This document shows positions 18,678 through 28,500 of a DNA stretch of 64,000 nucleotides, one piece after another. A program made the translations under genes and the position numbers. Every line of letters starts with the position of its first letter. The stretch's first letter is position 1. This DNA is from Limisphaera sp049537155 (GTDB lineage Bacteria; Verrucomicrobiota; Verrucomicrobiia; Limisphaerales; Limisphaeraceae). Under the pieces are notes generated by a model. The model was not told where the DNA came from and ran no database searches. It was given only the letters and a program-made list of their open reading frames with translations. Location: NCBI RefSeq assembly GCF_049537155.1, contig NZ_JBMVQZ010000005.1, forward strand, positions 62,001-126,000, read 5' to 3'.

Positions 18678-20060
18678 TCAGGCACGCTCTTCAACCAGTT
18701 CCCGCCGTGCCCGCCCCAGCAGCCGCTCGATGAACCCGGTGTCGTAAACCCCCTTCCGGAAGTTCGGATCCTGCAGGATGGCCTGTTGCAGGCCGATGGT
18801 CGTCTTGATGCCCGTGATGTAGTATTCCGAAAGCGCACGGATCATGCGGCTGATGGCCTCCGTGCGGTCCCGACCGTGGGTGATCAGCTTGCCGATCATC
18901 GAGTCGTAGTGCGGGGGAATCGTGTAGCCCGCGTAAACGTGCGTGTCCACCCGCACGCCCTTCCCGCCCGGCTGGTAATACATCTCCACGCGCCCCGGAC
19001 TCGGCTTGAAATCATCGAACGGATCTTCCGCGTTGATCCGGCACTCGATCGCGTGCCCGCGGATGTGCACGTCGCTCTGCTTGATCCGCAACGGTTCGCC
19101 CATCGCCAGCAGGATCTGCTGCTGAACCAGGTCAATCCCCGTCACCTCCTCGGTGATCGGGTGCTCCACCTGGATGCGCTTGTTCATCTCCAAAAAATAG
19201 AAGTTTCCCTGGTTGTCCACGATGAACTCCACCGTCCCCGCGTTGGTGTACCGCGCCACCTCGGCGATCTTGATCGCGGCCCGGCCCATTTTGTCCCGCA
19301 GTTTCTTGAACTTCTGCTCGATCAACGGAGACGGCGCCTCCTCGATCACCTTCTGGTTCCGCCGCTGGATCGAACAATCGCGCTCCCCCAGGTGAATGAT
19401 GTGCCCGTGTCGGTCCGCCAGGATCTGAAATTCGATGTGATGCGGGTTTTCGATGTATTTCTCGATGTAGACGCCGGAGTTGCCAAACGCCTTCTCCGCC
19501 TCCGTGCGACAGGTGTGGTACCCCTTCACCAGCGACACGTCATTGTGCGCCACCCGCATGCCGCGGCCGCCGCCCCCGGCCACCGCCTTGATCATCACCG
19601 GGTAACCGATCCGCCGCGCCACCTCGATCGCCTCCTGCTCGGTCTCCACCGGCCCATCCGAACCGGGCGGAACCGGCACCCCGGCCTTTTTGGCCAGAGC
19701 CCGGCTCACCGCCTTGTCCTCCAGCGCACTCATCGCCTGCGCGCTGGGGCCGATGAACCGGATGTTGCAGCTCTCGCAAACATCCGCAAAGTGCGGGTTC
19801 TCCGACAAAAACCCGTACCCGGGATGGATGGCGTCCACATCCGTGATCTCAGCCGCACTGATGATCCGGTCAATCCGCAGATAGCTCTCGCTGGCCGGTG
19901 CCGGTCCGATGCACACCGCCTCGTCCGCCAGCTGTACATGCATGGAGTTGGCGTCCGCCTCCGAATAAACCGCCACCGTCCGGATGTTCAGCTCCTTGCA
20001 GGCGCGGATGATCCGCACCGCAATCTCGCCGCGATTGGCTATCAGAATCTTCTCAAACAT
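18678..20060 (-). CDS. accC: Acetyl-CoA carboxylase, biotin carboxylase subunit
   Basis: The 460-residue protein has the normal length and N-terminus (MFEKILIANRGEIAVRI). The ATP-grasp features are complete: the Gly-rich loop AVAGGGGRGMRVA, YIEKYIENPHHIEFQ, and the active-site block EMNKRIQVEHPITE with the catalytic Arg (E. coli Arg292 equivalent). The residue before that Arg is Lys rather than the commoner Thr. It carboxylates biotin on AccB using ATP and bicarbonate, the first half of malonyl-CoA formation. It follows accB after 46 bases. The carboxyltransferase genes accA/accD are not in the window. Confidence 0.95.
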   Translation of the reverse strand: MFEKILIANRGEIAVRIIRACKELNIRTVAVYSEADANSMHVQLADEAVCIGPAPASESYLRIDRIISAAEITDVDAIHPGYGFLSENPHFADVCESCNIRFIGPSAQAMSALEDKAVSRALAKKAGVPVPPGSDGPVETEQEAIEVARRIGYPVMIKAVAGGGGRGMRVAHNDVSLVKGYHTCRTEAEKAFGNSGVYIEKYIENPHHIEFQILADRHGHIIHLGERDCSIQRRNQKVIEEAPSPLIEQKFKKLRDKMGRAAIKIAEVARYTNAGTVEFIVDNQGNFYFLEMNKRIQVEHPITEEVTGIDLVQQQILLAMGEPLRIKQSDVHIRGHAIECRINAEDPFDDFKPSPGRVEMYYQPGGKGVRVDTHVYAGYTIPPHYDSMIGKLITHGRDRTEAISRMIRALSEYYITGIKTTIGLQQAILQDPNFRKGVYDTGFIERLLGRARRELVEERA

Positions 20061-20106
20061 GCTGGAGGTGTTCCGCCCGCTCGCTGCAACCGTCCCGATC
20101 CGCCGC

Positions 20107-20619
20107 TCACAGCGGCCGCACTTTGAACAGCGGCTGGCCAAATTCCACCGGCCGCGCGTTCTCCACCAGCACCGCCGTGATCACACCGCGCACCTCGGCC
20201 TTGATCTCGTTCATCACCTTCATCGCCTCGATGATGCAAACCACCGTCTCCGGATGAACCTCCGTGCCCACTTCCACATATGGCGCCGCCTCCGGAGAAG
20301 GCGCCCGATAAAACGTACCGATCATCGGTGACTTGATCTCCACCTCCGGCGGCCCGGCAGGCGCGGTCGCCACGCCGGATGCCCCCGCCGGCACGGCCGG
20401 GGCCGCCACCCCGGCAGCCGGCACCACCCCCGCCACCGGCACCCCCGCAGGGACCCCGGCCGCCGCCGGCACGACCGCGAGCTCCTCGCCCGCCGTACCC
20501 GGCCGCAGGACGGGCTCGCGCTTGAGCCGGATCTTGAAGCCCTCCTTCTCCATCTCGAACTCTGACACGGCGTTCTTCCGCATCAGGTCAATAATGGCCT
20601 TGATGTCTTTCAGGTCCAC
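20107..20619 (-). CDS. accB: Biotin carboxyl carrier protein of acetyl-CoA carboxylase
   Basis: The 170-residue protein has the three usual parts. An N-terminal helical domain (MDLKDIKAIIDLMRKN) is followed by a flexible Ala/Pro/Val-rich linker (about 45-92). The C-terminal biotinyl domain begins at SPMIGTFYRAPSPEA and carries the biotinylated Lys134 in IIEAMKVMNEI. It shuttles the carboxyl group between AccC and the carboxyltransferase in the cytosol. The order aroQ-accB-accC seen here is a common bacterial arrangement, but a terminator-like hairpin separates aroQ from accB. The 211 bases between that hairpin and accB should contain the accBC promoter. Confidence 0.95.
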   Translation of the reverse strand: MDLKDIKAIIDLMRKNAVSEFEMEKEGFKIRLKREPVLRPGTAGEELAVVPAAAGVPAGVPVAGVVPAAGVAAPAVPAGASGVATAPAGPPEVEIKSPMIGTFYRAPSPEAAPYVEVGTEVHPETVVCIIEAMKVMNEIKAEVRGVITAVLVENARPVEFGQPLFKVRPL

Positions 20620-20830
20620 AGCCTACCGCCTTTCCTTTCCCAAAATCCGGAAACACGCCATCCCATGCACGGACCTCGGGCCGTCGAAGAATGCCTGCCG
20701 CCAGCCTCGACCCATCGCGCGCAGCGACCCGGCCCCTGACCGGCCCGCGTACACGGACGCCGGCAAGCTTTCCAATGACCTGGGGCTGCCCGTTTCCCGC
20801 GCTCATCGGGGTCCGCCGCTTGGGGACAGC

Positions 20831-20861
20831 AAAAAGGCAGGAGTCGGCACCCGACTCTGCC
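20831..20861 (-). terminator. Intrinsic terminator after aroQ
   Basis: On the minus strand GGCAG-AGTCGG, loop GTG, CCGACT-C-CTGCC forms an 11-bp stem with one bulge, followed at once by five T residues. It lies 40 bases past the aroQ stop and upstream of accB. Confidence 0.75.
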
Positions 20862-20900
20862 CCCGTCAGGGCCCGAGCGTAGGGGCCCCACCCGGCCCGG

Positions 20901-21428
20901 TCAAGGTGATTCCGGACCCGGCTCCGCAGACTTCCCGCCCGCACGTGCTCTGGGCCGTCCACAGGCAGGAAAACCACACTGCCAACCAAGTTTCGCCGGA
21001 GCGATAACGCTAACGACCGCCGCCAAACCCAAAACGTATGACCAGGGCCCGAACCCGCTCACCTGCCCAATGCAGACCGGCGCGATCAGCGAGCGATGGC
21101 GAAACGGTTCACGCGCGTGCACGTTGGTCAAATGCACCTCCACGACGGGCACGGCAATCGCAGCAATGGCATCCCGCAAGGCCACACTCGTGTGCGTGTA
21201 CGCCCCGGCGTTCAGAACCACGCCATCGTAATTCCGACCCGCTTCATGCAACCAGTCCACCAACTGGCCCTCGTGGTTGCTCTGCCGAAAGTCCAGCTCG
21301 ACGCCCCAGACCTCGGCCTGACGCCGCACGCCCGCTTCCACCTCGGCCAGACTCAGCGACCCATACATGCCGGGCTCCCGCTGGCCCAGCAGGTTCAGAT
21401 TTGGACCGTTCAAAACCAGGACGCGCAT
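20901..21428 (-). CDS. aroQ: Type II 3-dehydroquinate dehydratase
   Basis: The protein has 175 residues, slightly longer than the usual 145-150 because of a Gly/Ala/Arg-rich tail after about residue 148. The motifs are complete: NGPNLNLLGQREPGMYG with catalytic Tyr22, FRQSNHEGQLVDWLHEA, LNAGAYTHTSVALRDA, EVHLTNVHAREPFRHRS and GQVSGFG. It converts 3-dehydroquinate to 3-dehydroshikimate in aromatic amino acid synthesis. It starts 33 bases after the O-antigen ligase stop, in a holB-ligase-aroQ series that may be one transcript ending at the terminator near 20850. Confidence 0.94.
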   Translation of the reverse strand: MRVLVLNGPNLNLLGQREPGMYGSLSLAEVEAGVRRQAEVWGVELDFRQSNHEGQLVDWLHEAGRNYDGVVLNAGAYTHTSVALRDAIAAIAVPVVEVHLTNVHAREPFRHRSLIAPVCIGQVSGFGPWSYVLGLAAVVSVIAPAKLGWQCGFPACGRPRARAGGKSAEPGPESP

Positions 21429-21461
21429 CTTTGACGATCTCCCGAACAGGGTTCACTCAGA

Positions 21462-22922
21462 TTATGTCCGGCCGGCGGCCCCTGTCGATCGGTTTTCCAC
21501 CGCAGCCAGCAACCAGCCCGCCAGGCCAAAGGCCGGCCAGGCCAGCGCCGGGATGTACAAACTGAACTCCACCAGGGACTGCACCGCCCATGCCACCAGC
21601 CCCAACCAGATGTAAAACACCTCCCGGTCCGGCCGGCGCCGCACGAGCCGCCCGGTGCGGACCAACAGGCCCACCACCCAAACCGTGTAGAACAATGCAC
21701 CCGGCCAGCCCGAATCCGACGCCTGTTGCAGATAATCGTTGTGCGCCAGCCGTGCCATTTCCGCCTCCGGCGGTTTGATCTGTTCGTACGGCCGCTGAAA
21801 GGTGCCAGGCCCCGTCCCCAACAAGGGATGTTCCCACGCCGTCAGCCAGGCCGCCCGCCAGTAGTCCAGGCGAGCCGCCACGCTCGGGGCACCTCTCTCG
21901 AAAAAACCCGCATACCTCACCGCAAAAAGCGCCAGTCCCGAACCCAACACCCACGCCAGCACCCACGCGCGCACCCGCGCAGGCCAGGGACGAACCCAAA
22001 ACACCAGGAACGCCAAACCAAGCGCCACCAACCAGCCGGCCTTCGACCCCGACCAATACAGACACGCCACCACACCCCCGCCCACCGTCGCCACCGAAAA
22101 TGCGCGGGCCGCCGGCGTCAACCGGTCCGTCGTCCCCAACGCCCACAACACCACCGGCGAAAACAACAAAAGCGCGGCCGCCAGCGTGTTCGGATAAAAC
22201 AGCGTGCTGCTGATCCGCAGGCTCTGCGCCTTCTCCAAAAGCTTCGGATGAGCCCGCCAGCCCTCGGGTGTCCGGATCAACGTGCCGGCCTGCTCCCACT
22301 TCCGGCGTTCGTCCTCCGGGAAATCCCGCCAGTGCGCGGCCTCGTGCTGCAGAATGAACTCCCGCGTCTCCGGCAGGCCGCGAAACCGCTGGTCCACACC
22401 ATACAAAACCACCGCCAGCAGGGCCGCCGTCACCCACGCCCACGCCCCCCGCAACGTCGTCCACCGCCCCAGACACACCGCCCCCGCATAAAAGCTGACC
22501 ACGCAGACCGCGAAATGCGGCAGCGTCAAACGCGTCAGCGCCCCGTCCACCGTCACCAAGGCCGACAAACACTGCCACCCGAACCACAAGGCCGGCAGGG
22601 CAAGCAACCACCCGGGACCGGGCCAACGGCCGCCCCTGCCCCTCACCCAGGTCACCCCCAGCACCACCACGGCACACACGTACGCATAGGCAACGGGCCA
22701 CGGGCTCAAAACCCATTCCAGCCATTCGGATGGCCGTTCCACGAATTTTTCCATGATCACCGGGTTGCCGAACTTCAGCAAACCCAGCCCGAACCACACC
22801 CCCCATAACCCGGTGACCCAACCACCCCCGCCCTCCAGCCGCACCCCCCCGACCCGCGCGGATCCGGCTTCCATACCCGCCGAACCGCCATCCTCTCTCG
22901 ACCGCTTCCCAGACGCTTTCAT
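21462..22922 (-). CDS. O-antigen ligase/Wzy-type polymerase family membrane protein
   Basis: The 486-residue protein has about eleven membrane helices and a large non-membrane loop (about residues 175-245, starting DQRFRGLPETREF). The Wzy_C-like region includes WSGSKAGWLVALGLAF, then RLDYWRAAWLTAWEHPLLGTGPGTF (a G-x-GPGTF element near 385), then AHNDYLQQASDSG and a final helix region. This is the pattern of O-antigen ligases and related surface-polysaccharide polymerases in the inner membrane. The start overlaps the stop of holB by four bases. No other lipopolysaccharide genes adjoin it. Confidence 0.85.
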   Translation of the reverse strand: MKASGKRSREDGGSAGMEAGSARVGGVRLEGGGGWVTGLWGVWFGLGLLKFGNPVIMEKFVERPSEWLEWVLSPWPVAYAYVCAVVVLGVTWVRGRGGRWPGPGWLLALPALWFGWQCLSALVTVDGALTRLTLPHFAVCVVSFYAGAVCLGRWTTLRGAWAWVTAALLAVVLYGVDQRFRGLPETREFILQHEAAHWRDFPEDERRKWEQAGTLIRTPEGWRAHPKLLEKAQSLRISSTLFYPNTLAAALLLFSPVVLWALGTTDRLTPAARAFSVATVGGGVVACLYWSGSKAGWLVALGLAFLVFWVRPWPARVRAWVLAWVLGSGLALFAVRYAGFFERGAPSVAARLDYWRAAWLTAWEHPLLGTGPGTFQRPYEQIKPPEAEMARLAHNDYLQQASDSGWPGALFYTVWVVGLLVRTGRLVRRRPDREVFYIWLGLVAWAVQSLVEFSLYIPALAWPAFGLAGWLLAAVENRSTGAAGRT

Positions 22923-24025
22923 GCCCGTGCCCGGGCTGTCGGCCGCGGGCTCCCGCCAAGCCGGAGCTGCAGCACCGCCGTCTCCAGGGCCAACAGTTCC
23001 TGCACATTCGTGCGGCGCAGCGTGGACTGCAGTCCCTCCCAAACACGCAGGTTGTGCAGCGCATCCGCCACGCTCAAACGCTGCGCCAGGGCCGGCGTCG
23101 CCGACAAACCCGGGTAAAACAGCCGCACCTCTCCCGCGCCAAGCCGCGTGATCCACACATCCCGCCACCACTGCAGGACCGCCGAGAGCAACTCTTCCCG
23201 CCGCCGCCGATACTCCGCCTCCAGCGCGGCCTTTTCCTCGGCCGGGCTCCGCCCCCCCTCACCGGGTGACTCCGGCCCGGCCTCCTCTTCATCCGCATCC
23301 CCGACGACCGCCTTCCCGTTCTCTCGCGACCCTTCCGCCGTGCGGGCGACCTCCCGGCGCGCCTCTTCCCGCGCCGACTCCAGCCGCTCCAACAGCAGAC
23401 CCACCAGCCGATACCGCTCCAGCACGCCTTCCCCGGCCGAGGCGGCCAGCCCGGCAAATCGTTCCACCCAGGCCAACCGAGCCGGATCCGGCTGCCCCGC
23501 CCGCGGGGCGAACCGCACCCGCAGGCACCGCGAAACGATCGTGTCCAGCAACCGACCCGGCTGTGCCGTCAACAGCACCAACACCGATTGCGCCGGCGGT
23601 TCCTCGAGCGTCTTCAAAAGCGCGTTGGCCGCCTGCGCGTTCAAACAGTCCGCCTCGACAATCACCCCGACCTTCCACTTCCCCTCGTGCGGCTTCAAAA
23701 AAATCTCCCGACTCAACTCCCGCACCTGATCAATGGTGATCACCCGCAGCTTCGATTCCGGTCGGATCCAGTGCACGTCGGGATGCGTCCCGTGCTCGAT
23801 CCGGCGGCAAGCCGGGCAATCGTTGCAACCGTCCCAGGTCCCCTCCGCCGGCCCGCGCACCGGCCGGTCACACAACAACGCCTGCGCGAAAGCCCGCGCC
23901 ACACGCTCCAACGGGCCGGGTTCCTCGCCCGTGAACAGGTAGGCATGCCCCACCCGACCCGCCGCCAGCGACCGCTCCAACAGCCGCACGGCGGTGTCCT
24001 CGACTCCCAAATCCCGAAACGCCAC
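22919..24025 (-). CDS. holB: DNA polymerase III delta' subunit
   Basis: The protein has the clamp-loader delta' pattern: AFRDLGVEDTAVRLLERSL at the start, HAYLFTGEEPGPLERVA in place of a functional Walker A as expected for delta', a four-Cys Zn module (CNDCPACRR), and IFLKPHEGKWKVGVI, NALLKTLEEPPAQSVLVLLT and IVSRCLRVRF. A long Glu/Arg-rich insert (about 235-285) precedes the C-terminal domain. The start is uncertain. GTG at 24025 gives the family-like N-terminus; an ATG at 24106 would add 27 atypical residues. TATAAG at 24038-24033 sits only seven bases before the GTG, so a leaderless transcript is possible. It is divergent from the esterase gene. Confidence 0.85.
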   Translation of the reverse strand: MAFRDLGVEDTAVRLLERSLAAGRVGHAYLFTGEEPGPLERVARAFAQALLCDRPVRGPAEGTWDGCNDCPACRRIEHGTHPDVHWIRPESKLRVITIDQVRELSREIFLKPHEGKWKVGVIVEADCLNAQAANALLKTLEEPPAQSVLVLLTAQPGRLLDTIVSRCLRVRFAPRAGQPDPARLAWVERFAGLAASAGEGVLERYRLVGLLLERLESAREEARREVARTAEGSRENGKAVVGDADEEEAGPESPGEGGRSPAEEKAALEAEYRRRREELLSAVLQWWRDVWITRLGAGEVRLFYPGLSATPALAQRLSVADALHNLRVWEGLQSTLRRTNVQELLALETAVLQLRLGGSPRPTARARA

Positions 24026-24265
24026 GACCGTTCTTATAACCTCCCCACCCCACTCCTCGCCATCCCAAACGCCCCCGGAACAAAGGGCCACGCCGGGGCG
24101 AAACATCCCCCACGCAGATCAGGTGCGGAGCCGAATCCGATTCTTGGCTTGCCCGGCCACTCCGGTCAGCATCGGACAGGTCTGTAACGAACCACTGAAT
24201 CCAGGCACGTTCCCCGGCCGCAGCCGGGGGACCCTCGACCAAACCAAGTCCCGAGGTCCATTTCC

Positions 24266-25588
24266 ATGAGAGTCGCCACGAACCAAAGCACCGACACCCG
24301 CATGGCCAAGCCCGGCAACTTCCCCGGCGAACCCGCGACCCACCCACCCGTTGGTGAACCGCCTGTCCCCGGTCCGCAACCTGCCGGGTCCAGCCCCCGG
24401 CGGCGCCGCGACGGCGGCAGGTTGCGCCTCCTGGTCGCCCCGCTGCTGCTGGCTCTCCTGACCGGGCACGGCTCGGGCGCCGAGGCCGTCACCTCACCTC
24501 CACCGCCCCGCGCGGCGGGTCCGTTTCGTCCGCCGCCGCGTTCACCCGAAGTCACCGGCGAACGACGCCTGGTGTTCCGTTTGCAGGCGCCCCGCGCGGG
24601 AGAGGTCCGGCTGCAGAGCAGCGATCTCCAAGGAGCCGGAGTGCGCCAACCCATGGAGTTGGACAAGGACACCAACGGAGTCTGGTCCCTGACCGTCGGG
24701 CCGGTTCCGCCCGGCGCCTATCGCTATCGCTTCCTCCTCGACGGCCTGCCAGTGGTGGACCCACAGAACCCGGCCGTCAGCGAGTCCAATGACACCGTCT
24801 GGAGCCTCGTCCACGTTCCGGGATCGGAATGGTTCGATCTCCGCGAGGTGCCTCATGGAGCCGTGGCCGCCGTGTGGTATCGGTCCGGGACCCTCCAGCG
24901 ACTCCGCCGCATGCACGTCTACACGCCCCCGGGCTACGAAAAGGGCTCTGAACAGTATCCCGTGCTCTACCTGTTGCACGGAGCGACCGACTCCGACGCT
25001 TCCTGGAGCACCGTCGGTCGGGCCGGCGTCATCCTCGACAACCTCATCGCCGCAGGGCGCGCCCGGCCCATGATCGTCGTCATGCCCCACGGGCACACCG
25101 GACCGTTCCGGTTCGGCATGCGCTTCACCGACGAGTTCGAACGGGATTTCCTCAACGACCTGTTGCCCGAAGTGGAACGCCGCTACCGGGTCCGGTCCGA
25201 CCGTGCCCACCGCGCGATTGCCGGACTGTCCATGGGTGGCATGCAAACGCTGAACCTTCTCATGGAGCGGCCTGAGGCGTTCTCCGCCGCCGGTGTGTTC
25301 AGCTCCGGTGTGTTCGGCCTGGGCGCCCGGTCCGGGCCGCCCGTGCAAGGGCCGTCCTGGGAAGAGCAGCACCAGCGTTCCCTGACCGATCCCGAACTCC
25401 GCAAAGGTTTCCGCACCCTGTGGTTCGCCACCGGCCGGGAGGATTTCCTGCTGGAAACCAGCCGTGCGACCGTGGAACTTTTCAACAAACACGGTTGGCC
25501 CGTAACGTACAAGGAAACGGATGGCGGACACACCTGGAACAACTGGCGCGATTACCTCGTGGAATTCGTCCCCCTGCTCTTCCCGTGA
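24266..25588 (+). CDS. CE1-type esterase with N-terminal E-set domain, secreted
   Basis: The 440-residue protein has a long N-terminal region ending in a hydrophobic export segment (LRLLVAPLLLALLTGHGSGA, about 52-71). An immunoglobulin-like/CBM48-like E-set domain follows (VFRLQAPRAGEVRL to YRYRFLLDGLPVVDP), then an alpha/beta-hydrolase esterase domain. The catalytic serine lies in GLSMGG (about residue 322), and the His is probably in DGGHTWNNWRDYL (about 422). This two-domain arrangement is typical of xylan or feruloyl esterases of family CE1. A later ATG (24302) would shorten the unusual N-terminus. Its 3' end overlaps the next gene by 68 bases. Confidence 0.85.
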   Translation: MRVATNQSTDTRMAKPGNFPGEPATHPPVGEPPVPGPQPAGSSPRRRRDGGRLRLLVAPLLLALLTGHGSGAEAVTSPPPPRAAGPFRPPPRSPEVTGERRLVFRLQAPRAGEVRLQSSDLQGAGVRQPMELDKDTNGVWSLTVGPVPPGAYRYRFLLDGLPVVDPQNPAVSESNDTVWSLVHVPGSEWFDLREVPHGAVAAVWYRSGTLQRLRRMHVYTPPGYEKGSEQYPVLYLLHGATDSDASWSTVGRAGVILDNLIAAGRARPMIVVMPHGHTGPFRFGMRFTDEFERDFLNDLLPEVERRYRVRSDRAHRAIAGLSMGGMQTLNLLMERPEAFSAAGVFSSGVFGLGARSGPPVQGPSWEEQHQRSLTDPELRKGFRTLWFATGREDFLLETSRATVELFNKHGWPVTYKETDGGHTWNNWRDYLVEFVPLLFP

Positions 25589-28500
25589 AGACATCCCCGA
25601 CCGCAAAAGGTCTTGTCCCTCGCCCGCGGACGGCCACCTCCGATGGTCCGCGTGGCTGCTGACCCTCCTGTCGGGCGCATCCATCAGCCTGCCCGCCGCG
25701 GAAATCTGGGTGCCGGAACGATCCGTCTGGCGATTCCGCGCCGGAACGAATGAGGCTTCCTCGCCCATCTCCGCCTGGCGACAGGTCGCCTTCAGCGACG
25801 AAGCAGCCGGATTCCAAAACGCCCCGGCACCGTTCTGGTACGGCGATCCCCAGACCGGAGGAACCATCCTGACGGATATGCGCGGCCGTTACGGCTGCAT
25901 TTTCCTCCGGCACCCGTTCGTGCTGGCCGAGGTCCCGCCCCTGCAAGCGGTCCGGCTGCGCGCCTTCGTGGACGACGGATGCATCGCCTGGATCAACGGC
26001 CGCGAAGTGCTCCGCGTGCGCGTGCCCGGGGGCGAACCAACCGTGAACACCCTCGCGCAGAACGCACCCGAGCCGGTCACCTGGCAAACCTACACGCTCG
26101 AACTGCCGGCCGGACTCCTTCGCCCCGGAACCAATGTGCTCGCCGTACAGGTGTTCAACACCTCGCTCAACAGTTCGGACCTCGGATTCGACGCGCAGCT
26201 GGAGGCCGTCCTCGTGGACACCAACCCGCCGGTCCTGGCCAGCATCACGCCGCCGCCCGGCTTCCTCACCGAATGGCAAACCGTTCAGGTCGTCTTTTCG
26301 GAACCGGTGACCGGTGTGGACGCCGACGACCTGTTGTTGAACGGCGTGCCGGCGCTGGAAATGCAGGGACAGGACGCAGTCTACACCTTTCGCTGGACCC
26401 GACCGCCCTACGGCACGTTGAGCTTCACATGGGCGCCCAACCACGGCATCACCGATCGTGCCGAACCGCCCCTGCCTTTCGATGCCCGCGCGCCCGGGGC
26501 AACCTGGGAGTACGATTTCCGGGACGTCGAACCGCCGCAAATCCTGCGCCTCCATCCACCGGCGGGCCTGACGGTCCGCCGGTTGGAGGAAATCGAGATC
26601 ACCTTCAGCGAGCCGGTCTGGGGAGTGGACGCCGCCGACCTGCGGATCAACGGGCAACCGGCCCGGTCGGTGACCACAACCGGAGAAGGACTCTACCGGT
26701 TCCGCTTCGATCCACCGCCGGCCGGCACGGTCACCGTTGACTGGGCACCGGAGCACGGGATCACCGACACCGCCGCCCAACCCAACGCGTTTGCCGGCGG
26801 GCCCTGGCAATACCAGGTGGACCCCGACGCCTCGGCAACCCCGGTCTGGATCACCGAAATCCTGGCCGGAGCTGTCAGCACCAACGGACTCGTGGATGAG
26901 GACGGCGAACCCCAGGACTGGATCGAGCTCTACAATCCCGGGACCGAACCCGTCAACCTGGCCGGCTGGTCGTTGAGCGACGACCCCTCCGCCCCTGCCC
27001 GCTGGGTCTTCCCGGAACGCGTCCTCCCGCCGAACGGTTACCTGATCGTGTTCGCCTCGGGCAAGGACCGGCGCCCGTCGGATCCCCCCCGGCCGCTCCA
27101 CACCAATTTCCAGCTGGCCCTCAGCGGGGAACACCTCGGGTTGTACGCCCCCGGCACCCCGTACGAACGCGTCAGCGGTTTCGGTGAGTACCCCGAACAG
27201 CGAAACGATCACAGCTACGGATTGGCACCAGACGGCCAATGGCGCTACTACGACTCGCCCACACCCGGCGCGCCCAACGGGCCCGGCTCCATCGTCGGCG
27301 TCTGTGCACCCGTGCAGGTCAACGTCCAACGCGGGCACTTCGAAATCCCGTTCGATCTGATCCTCTCCTGCGAAACGCCGGACGTGGAGTTCCACTACAC
27401 CACCGACGGGAGCGAACCGACGCGGCAAAGCCCGGTCTTTCCGGGCCGGCTGCGCATTGACCGGACAACCCTTTTCCGCGCAGCGGCATTCAAGGACGGC
27501 TACCTGCCCTCACGCACCGTCACGCACAGTTACTTCTTCGGGTTGCCCCCTGCACTGCGTTCGCTCCCCACGCTCTCGCTGGTCACGGCGTCCAATCATC
27601 TCTACGGCCCCACGGGTATTCTGGGCATCGAAGGAGGCACCTACGCCGGCGGGCCCTGGCAACCGTTGGCCCCCGGCGACTATCACAACCCTTCCCAACA
27701 CGGCCTGGCTTGGGAACGTCCCGTGTCGGTGGAGTGGATCGAAAAAGACGGCGGCGGTTTCCAAGCCGACGCCGGCATCCGCGTCCACGGCAGCGACTAC
27801 CAGCGGCCCCGCCTTCAACCCACCAGCAAGTTCTCCTACCGACTCTATTTCCGGGGCGATTACGGACCGGGCCGGCTCGAGTACCCCCTCTTCCCCACCA
27901 CCCACGTGCAACGATTCGATCAGCTGGTGCTGCGGGCGGGCTTCAACGAACAGGGCAACCCGTTCGTGCGCGACGAATTGACGCGGCGTTTGTCGGCCGA
28001 CATGGGACAACCGGCCTCCCACGGCACCCTGGCGATCGTCTTCCTCAACGGCCGCTACTACACCGCCTCACCCTGGTACAACCCCTGCGAACGGGTGCAC
28101 GAGGAGTTCTTCCAAGAACACCTGGGCGGCAGCCCCGAATGGGATGTCGTCGGCCCCGCCTGGGCGCAATCGGCCGGGCAAGCAGGCGTGGTGGACGGGG
28201 ACCGCGCCGATTTTCAGGCCTTGGTGAACTACGTCTGGACCCAGTCGCCCGCCGTGCCGACGGTCTACAGCAACATCGCACGCTGGTTGGATCTCACCAA
28301 CTTTGCCGATTACCTGATCCTCAACACCTGGGCGGCCACGGGCGACTGGCCGGGCAACAACTGGCGCGCCGGCCGGGATCGTGCCGGCGGGCCGTGGCGT
28401 TTCGTGGTGTGGGACGCCGAATGGGCCATGGGCTGGGGTAATCGCAGCGTCACCCTCAACACCTTCACCATGAGCGGGTCGGGCCCTTGGGATTCCGGCC

